The notes beneath the pieces are model-generated. The model was not told the DNA's origin and did no database searches. It saw only the letters and a program-made list of their open reading frames with translations. From the NCBI GenBank assembly GCA_038363925.1, contig JAQQWL010000011.1:8308001-8372000 (forward strand): a DNA stretch of 64,000 bases, read 5' to 3'. The stretch is from Apiospora phragmitis (Eukaryota; Ascomycota; Sordariomycetes; Amphisphaeriales; Apiosporaceae). The translations under genes and the position numbers were made by a program. This document shows, one piece after another, positions 49,738 to 61,265 of the stretch (positions within the stretch are counted from its first letter, which is position 1; every line of letters starts with the position of its first letter).

Positions 49738-52016
49738 TCAACCAGCAGCATTGTCGAATATGTATTGTCTACAGGCCTTAAGTAACGTCAGTTTCTCGTA
49801 GGTCATACAACAGAAGGAGGGGGCCGTGATGGGATGTGCTCTCACAGCTTTGAGAACATTGAGTTTCTCTTGTGATTGGTTGTAAACCCGTCGGTACTGG
49901 CTGATACTCTCATGCAATACGACCTGTTTGGTGGTATGCCCGTCGCATATAGCCTTCATCTTGAGTTCCATCTCTTTCCTCAGGAAAGGCTTGCCTAAGC
50001 TGGTCTCGAAATTCATCCTGTCGAAGCCTTGGATTAGGGCCACCCCCAGGCGAGTCGGGATGAATTCTATTACCCCTCCCCTTGCTTGTGGTGTTGCTCG
50101 CCCTCCGCGCCCACGGGCACCACCGCGGCCACCGCGACCGCCACGGCCCCCTCGGGCGGCTGGAGCCTCATCGACGTTCTCTGCGTCGTCTTCTTCATCG
50201 CCCTGCCGACCAGATCGAGGCACTGTGCGCACATAGTCGCGATCCTGTATCTTTTGGATATGCTCTGCCATAGTAGCATCCGTGCCAATACCATTCGCAT
50301 CCATTAAAGCGATAAGGTCAGCTTCAGTCAGATAGCTTGGGGAGCTGTCTTTCCTTCCGTCATCATGGCCTCGTTTGGCACGAAGCGCTCGCCCAATGTG
50401 AACTTTGGCAATTCTGCAGTCCCTGTCCACTTTTCGTAGACGTAAACCTCCAAGTAATTACGCTCAAGCACAATAACACCATGAGCGTGGAAGCTCTCCT
50501 CGCCGTAAAGTATGTCAACATCTGTGGCCACTCCTTTTGCATCCTCTGAGCAGCAAGCCAGGAACCGTCGGACTACAAATTCGTAGATCTTCTTCTCAAA
50601 CTCATTTAGTGCTGCCGACGGCCCTGCGTACGTGATGGGATGGATGGGAGGATGGGCCTTATCGTCATGTCGACCCTCCCTTGGCTGTTGAAAACCGCCA
50701 TTCGTCAAGTTTTGGGCGAATGTACCCCATCGGTTATCTTGGGCCTGTTTCTGGACCAAAGCCCGCAGGTTCATCCCTTTGTCAAACCTGTCTGTTTCTG
50801 TTCTAGGATAGCTTATGAAGCCCTTGTTGTAGAGACTCTCGGCCGCAGTCATGGCTTGTTGTCCAGTCATGCGAAGAAAGCGTGTAGACATCTTCTGCAG
50901 CTCTACCGTAGTCAATGGCAGCGGCTTCCATTTTTTGGTCGGCTTCTCCTGTACCTTGGTAACCACTGCTGTCTTTGCCGCAAGACACCGCTCATACAGG
51001 ATGATGACGGAGGCTCGGTCAAAAAGTCGATTGCGCGACCAGGAGAAGTTAACATCAATGCCGTCCATTTTGTGTTTCACCTTGATGCTCCAAAACGTTT
51101 CTGGCTTGAAGTTCTTGACTCGGAAGTATCGATCAACAACAAACCCCAGAGTCGGAAATTGGCAAGATCCTGTTTTTATAAGCCCTGGTTGCCTTATTGA
51201 TAGGGTCAGAGTTGCACTCACCATAACTGATAACCAAATTTGCCAACGGGCCACCAAGGCTTTTCAGATTGTTGGACAAGAATCGTGTGAAAGCATAGCC
51301 TATCCTGAGGTCTAGCTCAATTCTAGCAGCGACAGCATTGACTTGCTTATCGTCCAGCATGACCAGGTGTCGAGCTGCGTGCAATATGTGCCTTGTGATG
51401 GATTAGTTTCACATCCTACAGCGAGGGTATATCCTTCACTCACGCCCTCTCGATGTTGCTGAATCTAGCTCTCTTCACAGTGAGAGCCGCGTTTCCCTTA
51501 CGAGCCGCCTCGCGGATCTCGTGACCAATATGCTCGCCTTCTCTGTCACAATCGGTCCAAATGCACAAGCCCTGAGAGGATCTAGCTTGCGTTTCGATGT
51601 TTTGGGCGATATCCTTCTTGTCCTAACGAGGAGGTGAGTCAAAATGGTCACACACAGCAGGGGCGCTGGAAGCTTACATCGGCAATGACAGTATTGACAG
51701 GGGCGTCAAACAGGCGTTCCGGGGTGGGTGCCTCCAGTCTTTGTACCCGGAAGGGAATTCAACCGCAGTGATGTGCCCAAGGACCGAGGTCATGGTGACT
51801 GAGCAATTGCCCCAGGGCTGCCCGCCGAAATCGTAGTCAAAGACATAATTTTTTATATATTTGTTCCGCGTGTTACGCTAGCCAGTTCTCAGTCAGGGCT
51901 TCTGAGAACCATAAGGGCTTGGGATAAAAACTCACCGTTTCTGAGCGGCCGCCAGAAAGATGTTCAGCAACGGCTTTGGCGATTGAAGGCTTCTCAGCCA
52001 CACAGAGAATCCTCAT
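49738..52016 (-). CDS. TOP3: DNA topoisomerase III
   Basis: Type IA topoisomerase that, with the RecQ helicase, dissolves recombination intermediates. Six exons: 52016-51936, 51877-51678, 51622-51444, 51391-51222, 51169-49846 and 49776-49738, about 664 residues. The Toprim domain shows ILCVAEKPSIAKAVAEHL with the Glu and WTDCDREGEHIG with its DxD. The catalytic Tyr lies in GFISYPRTETDRF. SYGSCQFPTLGFVVDRYF spans intron 4. Near residues 548-572 there is an Arg/Gly (RGG) insert in the core, followed by EFIPTRLGVALIQGF. There is no C-terminal zinc finger, as in yeast Top3. Two one-base losses at the runs 51721-51724 and 50339-50342 (each C4 on the coding strand, expected C5) are needed. All exon phases then close exactly. 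It is divergent from the DUF1295 gene. Confidence 0.95.
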
Positions 52017-52700
52017 CTTTGAACTATAACGCCGCTGGGTTGTGCTGAATATATGCCGAACTAGTACAGCGTGCCCTCGAGTGGGAGACAGAAGATAGAC
52101 AAATCCCGTCATTGACGAGGATATAGCTTGAGGTGTTGTGTGGAGCTGTGAAAGTGGAAGCGGTCTTCAACTCCATGTCTATCATGGCAAGCTGGACATC
52201 GATCCGAGTCAAGTCGTGAGTGGGCAAATCCTGCTATGGAGCATGAGAGCGTTTTCCAAAGCGTTTCTTAGTGGACTTCAGCCGTGCTCTCGTGCTGATT
52301 ACTTTGTGAACATGTGCCTTCGATAAACCGGGCAGCATTCGCTCGCTAATTTTGATAATGCCTCATTGAGGCTTCGTGGTAGTTTAGTAGGCAGGCGCCT
52401 GAAATACATAGGGTCAATGTTTTTAGTGGTTCCTGCCCGTTGTAAAGTCAATATTGGATTGAGACGCGGCTAGTGCTAGGCAAATGCAAATGGGCCTGTG
52501 CGCTTACTGCAAATGAATTAGCTCAGGGTCCCGAACGGACACGACCGCATCCGACGTATCCATGACGTCCTACGATCCTTCGCAGGCATATATAACTCTC
52601 ACGACAACATCATATTGCACATGAAGAGAGGTCTGATTGCCTATATCAAAACAAAACAAATATCCTCTATTCGGTTTACTTTCGAGCTACTGGCGTAACA
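52017..52700. promoter_or_regulatory. divergent promoter region, TOP3 / DUF1295
   Basis: These 684 bases hold both upstream regions. No specific element is recognised beyond general AT-richness before the DUF1295 start. Confidence 0.45.
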
Positions 52701-53932
52701 ATGGGTGTTCCTCTGCTCCAGACGCTTGAAGAGTGCGCCGACTCTTCGAAAACAGTCGAGCCATATCTTCTTCAGCTGTGTGAGTTGCCTGCAAAACTGG
52801 CTCAGAGCGCAACTAGTTTGGATGCCCTGTTTGAAATCTACAAGAGCACGAATCCGCTGGTCTCGGGTTTTGCATTCTCCATTTTCCTAGGGGCCATCTT
52901 CCTCGCTGTGTCGGAATTCAACAGGAACTACTCCCAAGTAGATCGCCTGTGGAGTTTGCTGCCAACCATCTACAACGCCCATTTCGCCGCGTGGGCTCAT
53001 CTCAACAACCTACCCACCCAGCGCGTCGACATCATCCTACTCTGGAGCGCTATCTGGAGTGTAAGTTTGGCCCCGGTACCGGTGAAGGAGGTGGGGCAGA
53101 CCTCTTACTAAAAGTTGGGTTTCAGGCACGTTTGACCTTCAACTACTGGAGAAAAGGCGGCTATACTGTTGGTTCCGAGGACTATAGATGGTGAGATTGG
53201 CTGTCTTACAAACAGCATCACCATGACGCTTAGCTGACGCTCGTAACAGGGAGATCATTCGCAAACAAGTTCACCCTGCCTTGTTCTTCATCTTCAACGT
53301 GACTTTTATCTCCTTCATACAGAGTATCCTACTCTTTATGCTGGCATCTCCAACCTACGTCATCCTGTTGACGACCCAACACGAGTCCGATTTGACGACC
53401 GCGGACCTGGTCTTCACGTCTGTGCAGCTACTCCTGGTACTATCCGAGTGGTTCAGTGATCAGCAGCAATGGGGTAGGTCAACTCACATTCAACATGGTT
53501 CCAGATAGGAAGCTTACAGTTGCAGACTTTCAATCAGCGAAGCAAGAATATCGAGAGTCGGCAGTGGTGCCCCAAGGATACACGCAAGAAGAACTTGAGA
53601 GAGGCTTCATCACATCTGGCCTCTGGGCGTACTCACGCCACCCCAACTTTGCTGCAGAGCAGACGATTTGGTTCATGCTGTACCAGTGGAGCTGCTATGC
53701 AAGCAAGTCGCTTTACAACTGGACTGGATTGGGTGCTCTGTTCTTGGTCATGCTTTTCCAAGGATCGACATGGCTCACCGAGCTCATCTCGTCGCGCAAG
53801 TATCCCGAGTACAAACACTACCAGCGACAAGTCGGCGCACATATTCCCGGATTCACTGCGTATAAAACGCCAGGGCCCAAGGTGCTACGGACCAGCGAGT
53901 TGGCCAAGAAGCAGGCGGCAAAGCGGAAGTAG
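52701..53932 (+). CDS. DUF1295 membrane protein, steroid-5-alpha-reductase-like fold
   Basis: An intact gene of 351 residues in four exons, 52701-53060, 53126-53190, 53250-53473 and 53526-53932, all with standard borders. Several membrane helices occur: about residues 50-70, 105-120, 150-185 and 260-300. Family marks are EFNRNYSQVDRLWSLLP, then RLTFNYWRKGGYT and EDYRWEIIR, and the C-terminal SGLWAYSRHPNFAAEQTIWF, the NADPH-type motif seen in DUF1295, ERG24-like and isoprenylcysteine methyltransferase-like proteins. The C-terminus ends in a Lys-rich tail (KKQAAKRK), a likely ER-retrieval signal. A reductase role is inference from the fold; the substrate is unknown. Divergent from TOP3. The intact frame contrasts with its neighbours. 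Confidence 0.92.
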
Positions 53933-55599
53933 TAATAATGTCCACGAAGCGGCGAACGTAGCGGCGCCCCTGTCGCAAATGTATTCGCTTCCGCGATGCG
54001 CAATGATGCAATTGTGCAGCTTAAACATGCCCAGATGCAAAAGGAGCTTAGCTGACCAACCTGGCCGTCATCTCGGACAATTGTTTGGATGTTTGAGTTG
54101 CCCGATTGAAATGAGATCCTCTACCCAGGAACACTGGTTGATATAAATCTCACTCGAAATGAAACCGATTCGCCTTGAATCTCGAATTTTTACACAAACG
54201 GACCCATTGATCCGTTTGGTCGCGGAACATGAAATGGTGATGAGTGCTTCGTGGCACTGGACTTGACGGATGTAGCAGAGGGTGTATCATCCGAGTCGAG
54301 CAACATTAATAATTGATCTTTGACAACTCTTCGCACGACGCTGTGGACACGGCCGGCATGTAGAGAGCAGATTTGAGTGGTGAAGAGCCCTATGGCTTAC
54401 TGTAGCTCCAAATATTCATGAAGCCGTCAGATGTAGGCGTCCGTTATATACTATGTGTTCTGCATGACCCCTCCCTGAGTGATCGTCGTCTACGAATGAA
54501 AGCGGGCCCACTTTAGTTGAACATAGATGTATTTTCGTTTCAACAGCCCGAGGCTGTTGCCATGATGTTAGAAGCCGTGAGCACGCGGGGTCTGACTACC
54601 ACCCTTGCCGGCATCTGTACGTACTGAAGCTCGCCATAATTTGACGTCGTGCCCCTAGATTTGGGCGAAAGGCCATGGGTCACAGATATCTGGTTAGTGA
54701 GAGAGAAACCATTTCACAGCTCCCGTTGCGATGTCGGTGGGTCCATTCACTAAACGGGACAAGGACCCAGGACCCTACCTGCAGCAGCAGCACTGCCTTG
54801 CATATGCAGATCATAAACCCTACCCTTGCGGCCTCTCCCGTCCTGCGTCCGTCTCAACAACCGCTTCACTCAACAACAGAAAGGCCAGCCGGTCCTGTGC
54901 AACTCGGGACAACCTGCTTACACTACTACGTCTCGACGACGGGATCTTGTGTAGGATGGATGGATGCTTCTGCGCTGCATATGTTGATCCTCTTGAATTG
55001 CCAGATGGGTACCTAATCAGTTGAGTGGGCACCTGCTTGTGAAATAGGTAGTGGCGGATCGTAACGCAAAGTGCCCCGTCCCCTGGCTTGTAGTTCCACC
55101 TGCCCCAATGTGTTGAGGCTATCGTGAGAAATTAATACATAAAAAGGTACATATACCCTCACTCGCCCTTTCCTGTTCCTCCCCATTTCCCCCTGGGGTT
55201 GTGACCTTCTAGACTTTTACATTCAGTGCACTTGCCCGTTACCATCTCCACTCCAGTTCCATTTGTTCGTTCTTCCTTTTTGCAATTCTAACTCTCTGAC
55301 TTGAACATTGCACCAAAGGCCGTTGCAGAAGTTCCTCCCTTCCTTCCTTTTTCCGAAACACGGAACACATTCACACCTGACTTATTTGTTCTCTACAACT
55401 TTCTCAACCAGGCAGGCGCTCTCTCAAGCAGTTGCTCGCTCAAGAATTTGTCGAATGGTTGCTTGTCAATTCGCACATACGATCTGCCAGTACTACCATT
55501 GTCAATCTTTCAACTACATTTCACCACTTAATCATCCTCATCACGAGAAGTCGGGAACATATTCTCATCCCACTATCCCACACAAAAAAAACACACACA
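53933..55599. other. intergenic region and leader of the Ser-rich gene
   Basis: No gene seen. The last 440 bases are pyrimidine-rich and end in an ACACACACA stretch just before the ATG at 55600, as expected of a fungal 5' leader. Confidence 0.5.
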
Positions 55600-56068
55600 A
55601 TGTCTTACATCGGCGGCGCATTTACCTACATTACGGGGCTCTTAGCCTCACCCTTCATCGCCTTGCCCTCTGCCGCTGCTGAGCCCAAGCAGCCCGCAGA
55701 GGAAGGCACGAGCTACTTCCCCAAGACCGCATCCTCGTCGCGAAGATCATCCATCTCGTCGACCTCCACTCTGACGAGCACCGTCTCCAATGACTCGGCC
55801 GAAGCTCTTCAGCGACCGGCTCTGATTCGATCCTACACGGGCACCAACCCGCTCCCCCTCCCTGGCCTACGACTTCCCCGCGCCCAAGGAGGACCTCGAC
55901 ATCGCCACGCAGCTGGCCCGCACGCCCCCAAAGCGCTCTCTCCACGACTCCCTGCGTCGCGCCGCCATTGCGGAGCCACGACGCCCCAAGACTGACAGCC
56001 CCGAGACCAAGGCTATGAAGCTCGCGGCGGCCAAGCAAAGCATGCTAGCTTTGGCCGGACGCCACTGA
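55600..56068 (+). CDS. small Ser-rich protein, function unknown
   Basis: About 155 residues after correction. The start MSYIGGAFTYITGLLASPF is a short hydrophobic segment, then a Ser/Thr-rich run and the block IRSYTGTNP. The remaining sequence, LAYDFPAPKEDLDIATQLAR, TPPKRSLHDSLRRAAIAEPR, then KAMKLAAAKQSMLALAGRH, is in the next frame. One surplus C in the C5 run at 55854-55858 joins them; otherwise the frame ends at 55995 in Arg/Pro-rich nonsense. The leader and ATG context are good. I do not recognise the family. Its shape suggests a small conserved fungal protein, possibly membrane-anchored at the N-terminus. Convergent with the TMEM205-like gene. Confidence 0.65.
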
Positions 56069-56422
56069 AACGTGACCCCAACATGACCCCAACATGAAAT
56101 AACATTTTCGGGACTCAACGTGGGCCCCAGCACTACACCTTTGGGAGGTGGGCGAACTGGGCTAAAATGGCTGGCGTAATGGAGTTTAATCACTGAACAT
56201 TGAGCTGGCGGCGCTTCGGTTTCCTTGCGACACATAGACGGTGGCGGCGTTTTACTCGTGTGATTACCGGGTTGGGGGGAAGCATCCTTGTATTAATACC
56301 ATACCACACGGCCTTGACTGCTGCTGTTCCCTTAATTCACCAAAACATTGATGCAACATATGCACCTTGCTTCGTCCTGCAGTTTCCAGTCGTATGTGCC
56401 GTTCCCACACTGTATCCCATCC
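56069..56422. other. convergent 3' region
   Basis: 354 bases between two converging stop codons. Nothing but the two 3' untranslated regions is expected or seen. Confidence 0.5.
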
Positions 56423-57244
56423 TTACTGGATCCTCGAGCCTAGGTTGAAGCCGTATGCGAGGATCGCGCCGAATGTGACCATGTTGAGAAGTGAGGAGAT
56501 GCCATGCAGCTGGCCGAATTTCTTGTTTAAAGCGGCCATTTCCTGAGAGTGCGGCGGGGCGTCCCAGCTTCTCTTGCCGTCCTTTGTCTCTGTATTTTGG
56601 CACAGCTGTTAGCGAACCGCTCGGCGGGCATAAGCAGCCACCCGTTCCGCTTTGACATTTGTGCTTAAAACTTACCCTGATCCCTGCGCTTCGCAGTCAC
56701 CGCATTCGTCGCCGGCAGGTAGTAAGCCCAGTTCACCAGCCCCGTCGCAAATGCCGTGGCCAGCGGTACCAGCACGCCCCAGCGGTTGTACTCGTCCAGC
56801 ACGCCGCGCAGGCCGCTTGCGCTGACCCGACTGCCGGGGTAGGTCAAGGCCAGCACGACGGGGAAGATGGTCTGGATGCCGAAGTAGGCGGGGGAACAAG
56901 GCGCGCTGCAGGATGGCGAACTGCGGGCGCTCGAGGACCTTGAACGAAGCTGTGGCGTTGATGAAGGACTGCGCATGGTTGAAACAGAACAGGTTAACAT
57001 ATATAATAAGTGAGTGGGGTAGAGGGGGGTGTAGTAAGTGAAGTTAGCGAATAAGGCGAGAACGGCTTACGTGAAAGACGGTGGTTCCTAGAAGGGTTCC
57101 ATAGCTAGTAAGGCGGAGATGTTCAGTATCCAAGAGCTCCTTCTGCTGAGTACATATGACATATGATAAGCTCCAGCGGGTTGAGGGACCTTAGACGTAC
57201 GACATGATATGATACGGGCCGGGCTGCCACAGGGGAGACGCCAT
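56423..57244 (-). CDS. TMEM205-like (DUF4149) membrane protein
   Basis: About 178 residues in four exons, 57244-57201, 57104-57071, 56968-56676 and 56589-56423. It has four membrane helices: YHIMSYGTLLGTTVFHSF at the N-terminus, then FGIQTIFPVVLALTYP, then VLVPLATAFATGLVNWAYYL and, at the end, SLLNMVTFGAILAYGF. The conserved HGISSLLN motif and the ALNKKFGQLHG segment are typical of this family, which also gives a HSQEMAALNKK-like loop. The predicted role in membrane trafficking or metal tolerance is known only for animal TMEM205 and is not safe here. One surplus C in the G5 run 56890-56894 (plus strand) breaks the frame between QFAILQRALFP and AYFGIQT. Divergent from KU80. Confidence 0.9.
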
Positions 57245-58036
57245 GTTTGGTTGTTCACTGACTATAATAGATAGGTAGGTGTTGATATCAGGTCCAAAAG
57301 AAGAGAAGAAGTTGGATTAAACGTAGGATTTAGCGGGTCTTTGGGCTATTGATATATGCCTCTTTAAACATCAATACTGGAACCCCTAACCTAGGATATG
57401 CACTGTGAGAAAGTAGCATTCTCGATCTCCATGACGCTACGATGGGGAAGCTGGGCCCCTCTCAAGCTTCCCCATCTGCCATACAGTGTACTAGACACGA
57501 CTAGCTTCCTGCAGCTTTAAGTGCTGGAGTGCTGTGGTGGTCCGACTTTGAGTGGAGTAGACTCGCCAATGATCGAATCGAATAGGTTATCTGAAGTAAA
57601 GGATGCGAACACCGTAGGTACCTATGCAATAGACATTGACATCGATTTCTTGAGTGGTGATATGTCTGTCCTGTAGATACAGATGTACTTGCTGGTTACC
57701 ACTGTTAGTTTTTTGATAACTTCAATGTTGTCGGGTCCCGGTCGGCTCTGGACCCAAGCTCCCAGCCATAACCATAACCCGTGAGTTCGCGTAAAGTGGA
57801 CCCACTCTCGCTGCCTCTCCCTTGACGTCTAGTCGTGCCGATGGACGTGAACCGTGCCGCGACTGCCTAATCATTCCTTGTCTGTTCCTGGGGCAGAGCA
57901 CTTACAACATAAAAGACCCCCGACCTGAGGGACTGGCCCAATGTTTGCATCCTCTTGTCTTCTCTTGTAGTTCCGCAGAGACTTATTGGATTCAGCCCCC
58001 CTCCAAAATCTGCAATTGCACACTACTGAGCAAAAC
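57245..58036. promoter_or_regulatory. divergent promoter region, TMEM205-like / KU80
   Basis: These 792 bases carry both promoters and two copies of the recurring motif near 57274 and 57614. No other element recognised. Confidence 0.45.
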
Positions 58037-60418
58037 ATGGCGGACAAAGAAGCTACAGTCTACATCCTTGACCTTGGGTCATCCATGGCCGACTGCCATA
58101 ATGGCCGAATCGAGTCGGATATGAGCTGGAGCATGCGATATGTATGGGACAGGATATCCACCACTGTTGCTGCCAACCGGAAAACATGGAATGTCGGTGT
58201 TGTTGGCCTGAAAACGGATGAAACTGACAACCCCATGGCCGAGGAGGATGGCTACAACAACATATCTATCCTACGAGAAATTGGTCCCATGGGCATGGCC
58301 GAGCTTCGAACCCTGCAAGAGAAGATTCAGCCTAGCTCAACAGATGTGGGAGATTGCTTGTCCGCTATTGTTATTGCCATTGAGATGATCCAGACATTCA
58401 TCAAGAAGCTCAAGTACAACCGCAGGATCATTCTCGTCACGAATGGGGAGGCTCACATTGACGAAGATGAAGACGCCGTAGCCGAGATCTCCACAAGGAT
58501 GAAAGACCTGGGTATTGAATTGACAGTGCTGTGGGTAACACGATCCACGCCCCTCGGAGGGGAAATGCTAATAAGAATCTCAGGGGTGTGGACTTCGATG
58601 ACTCTGAGTTCGGCTTTAAGGAAGAGGACAAGACAGAACTAAAGGCCACCAACGAGGGTTTGCTGAAACAGCTTACCGATGCCTGCGACGGCCAATTGGG
58701 AACCATTGCTGAGGCCATCGCAGAGCTCAGCGTTCCACGTCTAAAACCGGTCAAGCCGTACAAGACATACGAGGGCCCCCTGACCCTTGGAGACCCTCAG
58801 CAGGGTGCCATGAGTATCGATGTCGAACGATACTTCAAGACGCACAAAGCCGCCATTCCAGCGGCAAGCAATGTTGTCCTGCAACAGAACCATGCGACAC
58901 AATCTGGGGACGGCGGCGCGATGGAGGGGGTTCAATCGAGTGGTGGAGACTTTGCTGCAGTGAGCGCAGAGCGGACATACAAAGTCAACGACCCCGAAGC
59001 ACCACAAGGCAAGCTGGAAGTCAAATTGGAAGATCTAGCCAAAGGCTATGAATACGGTCGAACTGCTGTGCACATCAGCGACTCCGAGCACAATATCACC
59101 AAAATCGAAACTACCAAGGGTTTTGCGATCATTGGTTTTATCCCCCAGGACAATTTTGAACCTTTCGTCAACATGGGAGGTAGCTGCATGATCGTGCCTC
59201 AGAAGTTCAACGACGAGGCTGCGATAAAACTATCTTCCTTCATCCACTCCCTTCATGAACTTGAATCCTACGCCGTCGCTCGGCTGGTTATGAAAGACGG
59301 CAAAGAGCCCCTTCTCCTCATTCTGGCGCCCCACATCGATTTGGAGTTCGAATGTCTGTACGATTTTCCCTTGCCATTCGCAGAAGATGTTCGCAGCTAT
59401 AGGTTTCCCCCTTTGGACAAAGTTGTCACAGTGACTGGGAAGGTCCTGAACGAGCATCGACAGTTACCGTCGCAAGATCTTTTGGAGACCATGAGTGAGT
59501 ATGTGGATGCCATGGACATATCGACGTACGAAATGGACGATGACGGGTATGTGAATTGTCTTGGCTATACAATACCTCTGCAATCAGAATACTAACGGCG
59601 ATGTAGGGAGCGAACACAAGAATATGCTCCCGTAGACGACTTATACTGCCCGACGTTGCATCGTATAAATCAAGCTGTTCGTCATCGTGCTATCTACCCT
59701 GATCAGCCGGTGCCGCCGATTCCCCTATCCTAGTCAAATACGCAAAGCCGGATGAGAATTTGGAGCAAGCGGCCAAGTCAAGGCTTGACGACCTGATTAT
59801 GACTGCGGAAGTCAAGAAAGGTGAGTTGCCCAAACATGTCCTGGTCTTGCATTATACTAAATTGATTATTCTAGTGCCATCCAAAGCGACTGGCAGGCGA
59901 CAGAGGGATAAAGTCGTCCCCCGCTCTGGGCTCGATATCGATGCGCTCCTCAAGCAACCAGAGCACAAACGCGCCAAGATCGACGCCAATAACGCAATCC
60001 CAGAATTCCGCCAGATCATGAACACCAGTGACAATGAAGATGTTGTCAATGACGCTGCGAAGCAATTGGGCCAGATCATACGAGATCTCATCAGCGATAG
60101 TATGGGTGATCTCAACTATGAACGTGCCATAGAGGACCTAGGCGTGCTCCGCGAAGGCATGGTAGACTTTGAGCTTGCGGCTTTGTTCAACACCTTCCTG
60201 CTGGATCTAAAGAATAAAATCATCTCTGGTGAGCTGGGCGGTGACCGGCGCGAACTGTGGTGGATGATGAAGGGAAAGAAACTTGGGTTGATCGACAACC
60301 TGACCGTGGAATCGTCAAACGTCACGCCTGAAGAGGCTGCTGAGGTGAGCACCGCCTGATTTAACCCTATGATCCTGGTTCAAACTGACCTTGCTTGATA
60401 TAGTTCTACAAGAAGTAG
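58037..60418 (+). CDS. KU80: Ku80 subunit of the Ku DNA-end-binding heterodimer
   Basis: Ku80 pairs with Ku70 to bind DNA ends in non-homologous end joining and at telomeres. Five exons: 58037-58530, 58584-59546, 59607-59820, 59875-60344 and 60404-60418, about 718 residues. The N-terminal von Willebrand A domain starts ATVYILDLGSSMADC. The exon 1/2 junction with the GTGGGT donor at 58531 gives ELTVLGVDFDDSEFGFKEED exactly as in relatives. The beta-barrel core includes KGYEYGRTAVHISDSEH and GFAIIGFIPQDNFE. The C-terminal Ku-PK-bind type helical domain includes FELAALFNTFLLDLK and ends FYKK. One missing C in the C4 run 59722-59725 breaks PPIPPILVKYAKPDEN. The first ATG matches known N-termini. 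Divergent from the TMEM205-like gene. Confidence 0.96.
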
Positions 60419-61265
60419 CGTCTCGAGTAAGCCCAAGTGGTTGCGGTCTGAAGGCAGGACTGGTAGCACGCAAAGTGCTAGACCGACGTCGCGAGGAAGG
60501 GGTTTGGCAGCCATAACGCCCCCCACCACTGTATCGTAGTTCATGATACCAACTCTCTGGCAATAGAATTTGATATACAAACAATGTCGACATATACGTC
60601 ACATGGAAGTTGTTATCTGCTGCATGGCTCATACAATACAAGCAGGGCTGCTATAGTACAACGAGCCAATATATCTGGCCAGACGTAGCACACCAGATAA
60701 CGCAAATGTATTCATTGCCCGCTTGTCTAGATGTCCTAAAATTGATTCATTTCCATATTATCGCCAGTAGTACCCAAACATAAGCAGAAGGTTTGAGATC
60801 AAACCGCTACTGCGGCTAAGGGCTTAAATTCATTTGTTCCAGGCGTATGTTTTCTGCCTGGTGGTGGTCCTCGCAACAATTACACAGATTTATTTTTGGC
60901 CACCTTTTCACTAAACCCCAGAGTATTTTCTGTTCATACTGAGACCAGAAATAACGCAACTGGTACGAATGGGCTCTCGGCGAGTGAATTGGCATCCATC
61001 TCAAGTACTTGGTTGAGGTCTGGGCCCGAAGACACATCTTGCCTTGTCACGCCTGCCCGTTTGCCATGCGCTGAACATCGACTTACTTTTCTTTGACTGA
61101 TGGCAGCTGCGACCCCGTGCCACAATTCCCTGACCCATTGAAAGCATATCGAACTATTTATTGCAGTCAGCATTCAACTTCATCCCCACCCTACGATATT
61201 CCAGTAAACATCACAAGGGACAGCACTGGTTTCGGTTCGACTTCCGAAAAGCGCGTGAGGTAGAT
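60419..61265. other. intergenic region
   Basis: Contains the KU80 3' region and the Gfd2-like upstream region. No gene, RNA or repeat recognised. Confidence 0.5.

Noticed and set aside
58531..58583. A second frame break in KU80 at the exon 1/2 junction
   Set aside because: Using the GTGGGT donor at 58531 instead of GTAACA at 58535 restores the conserved VLGVDFDD junction without any indel.
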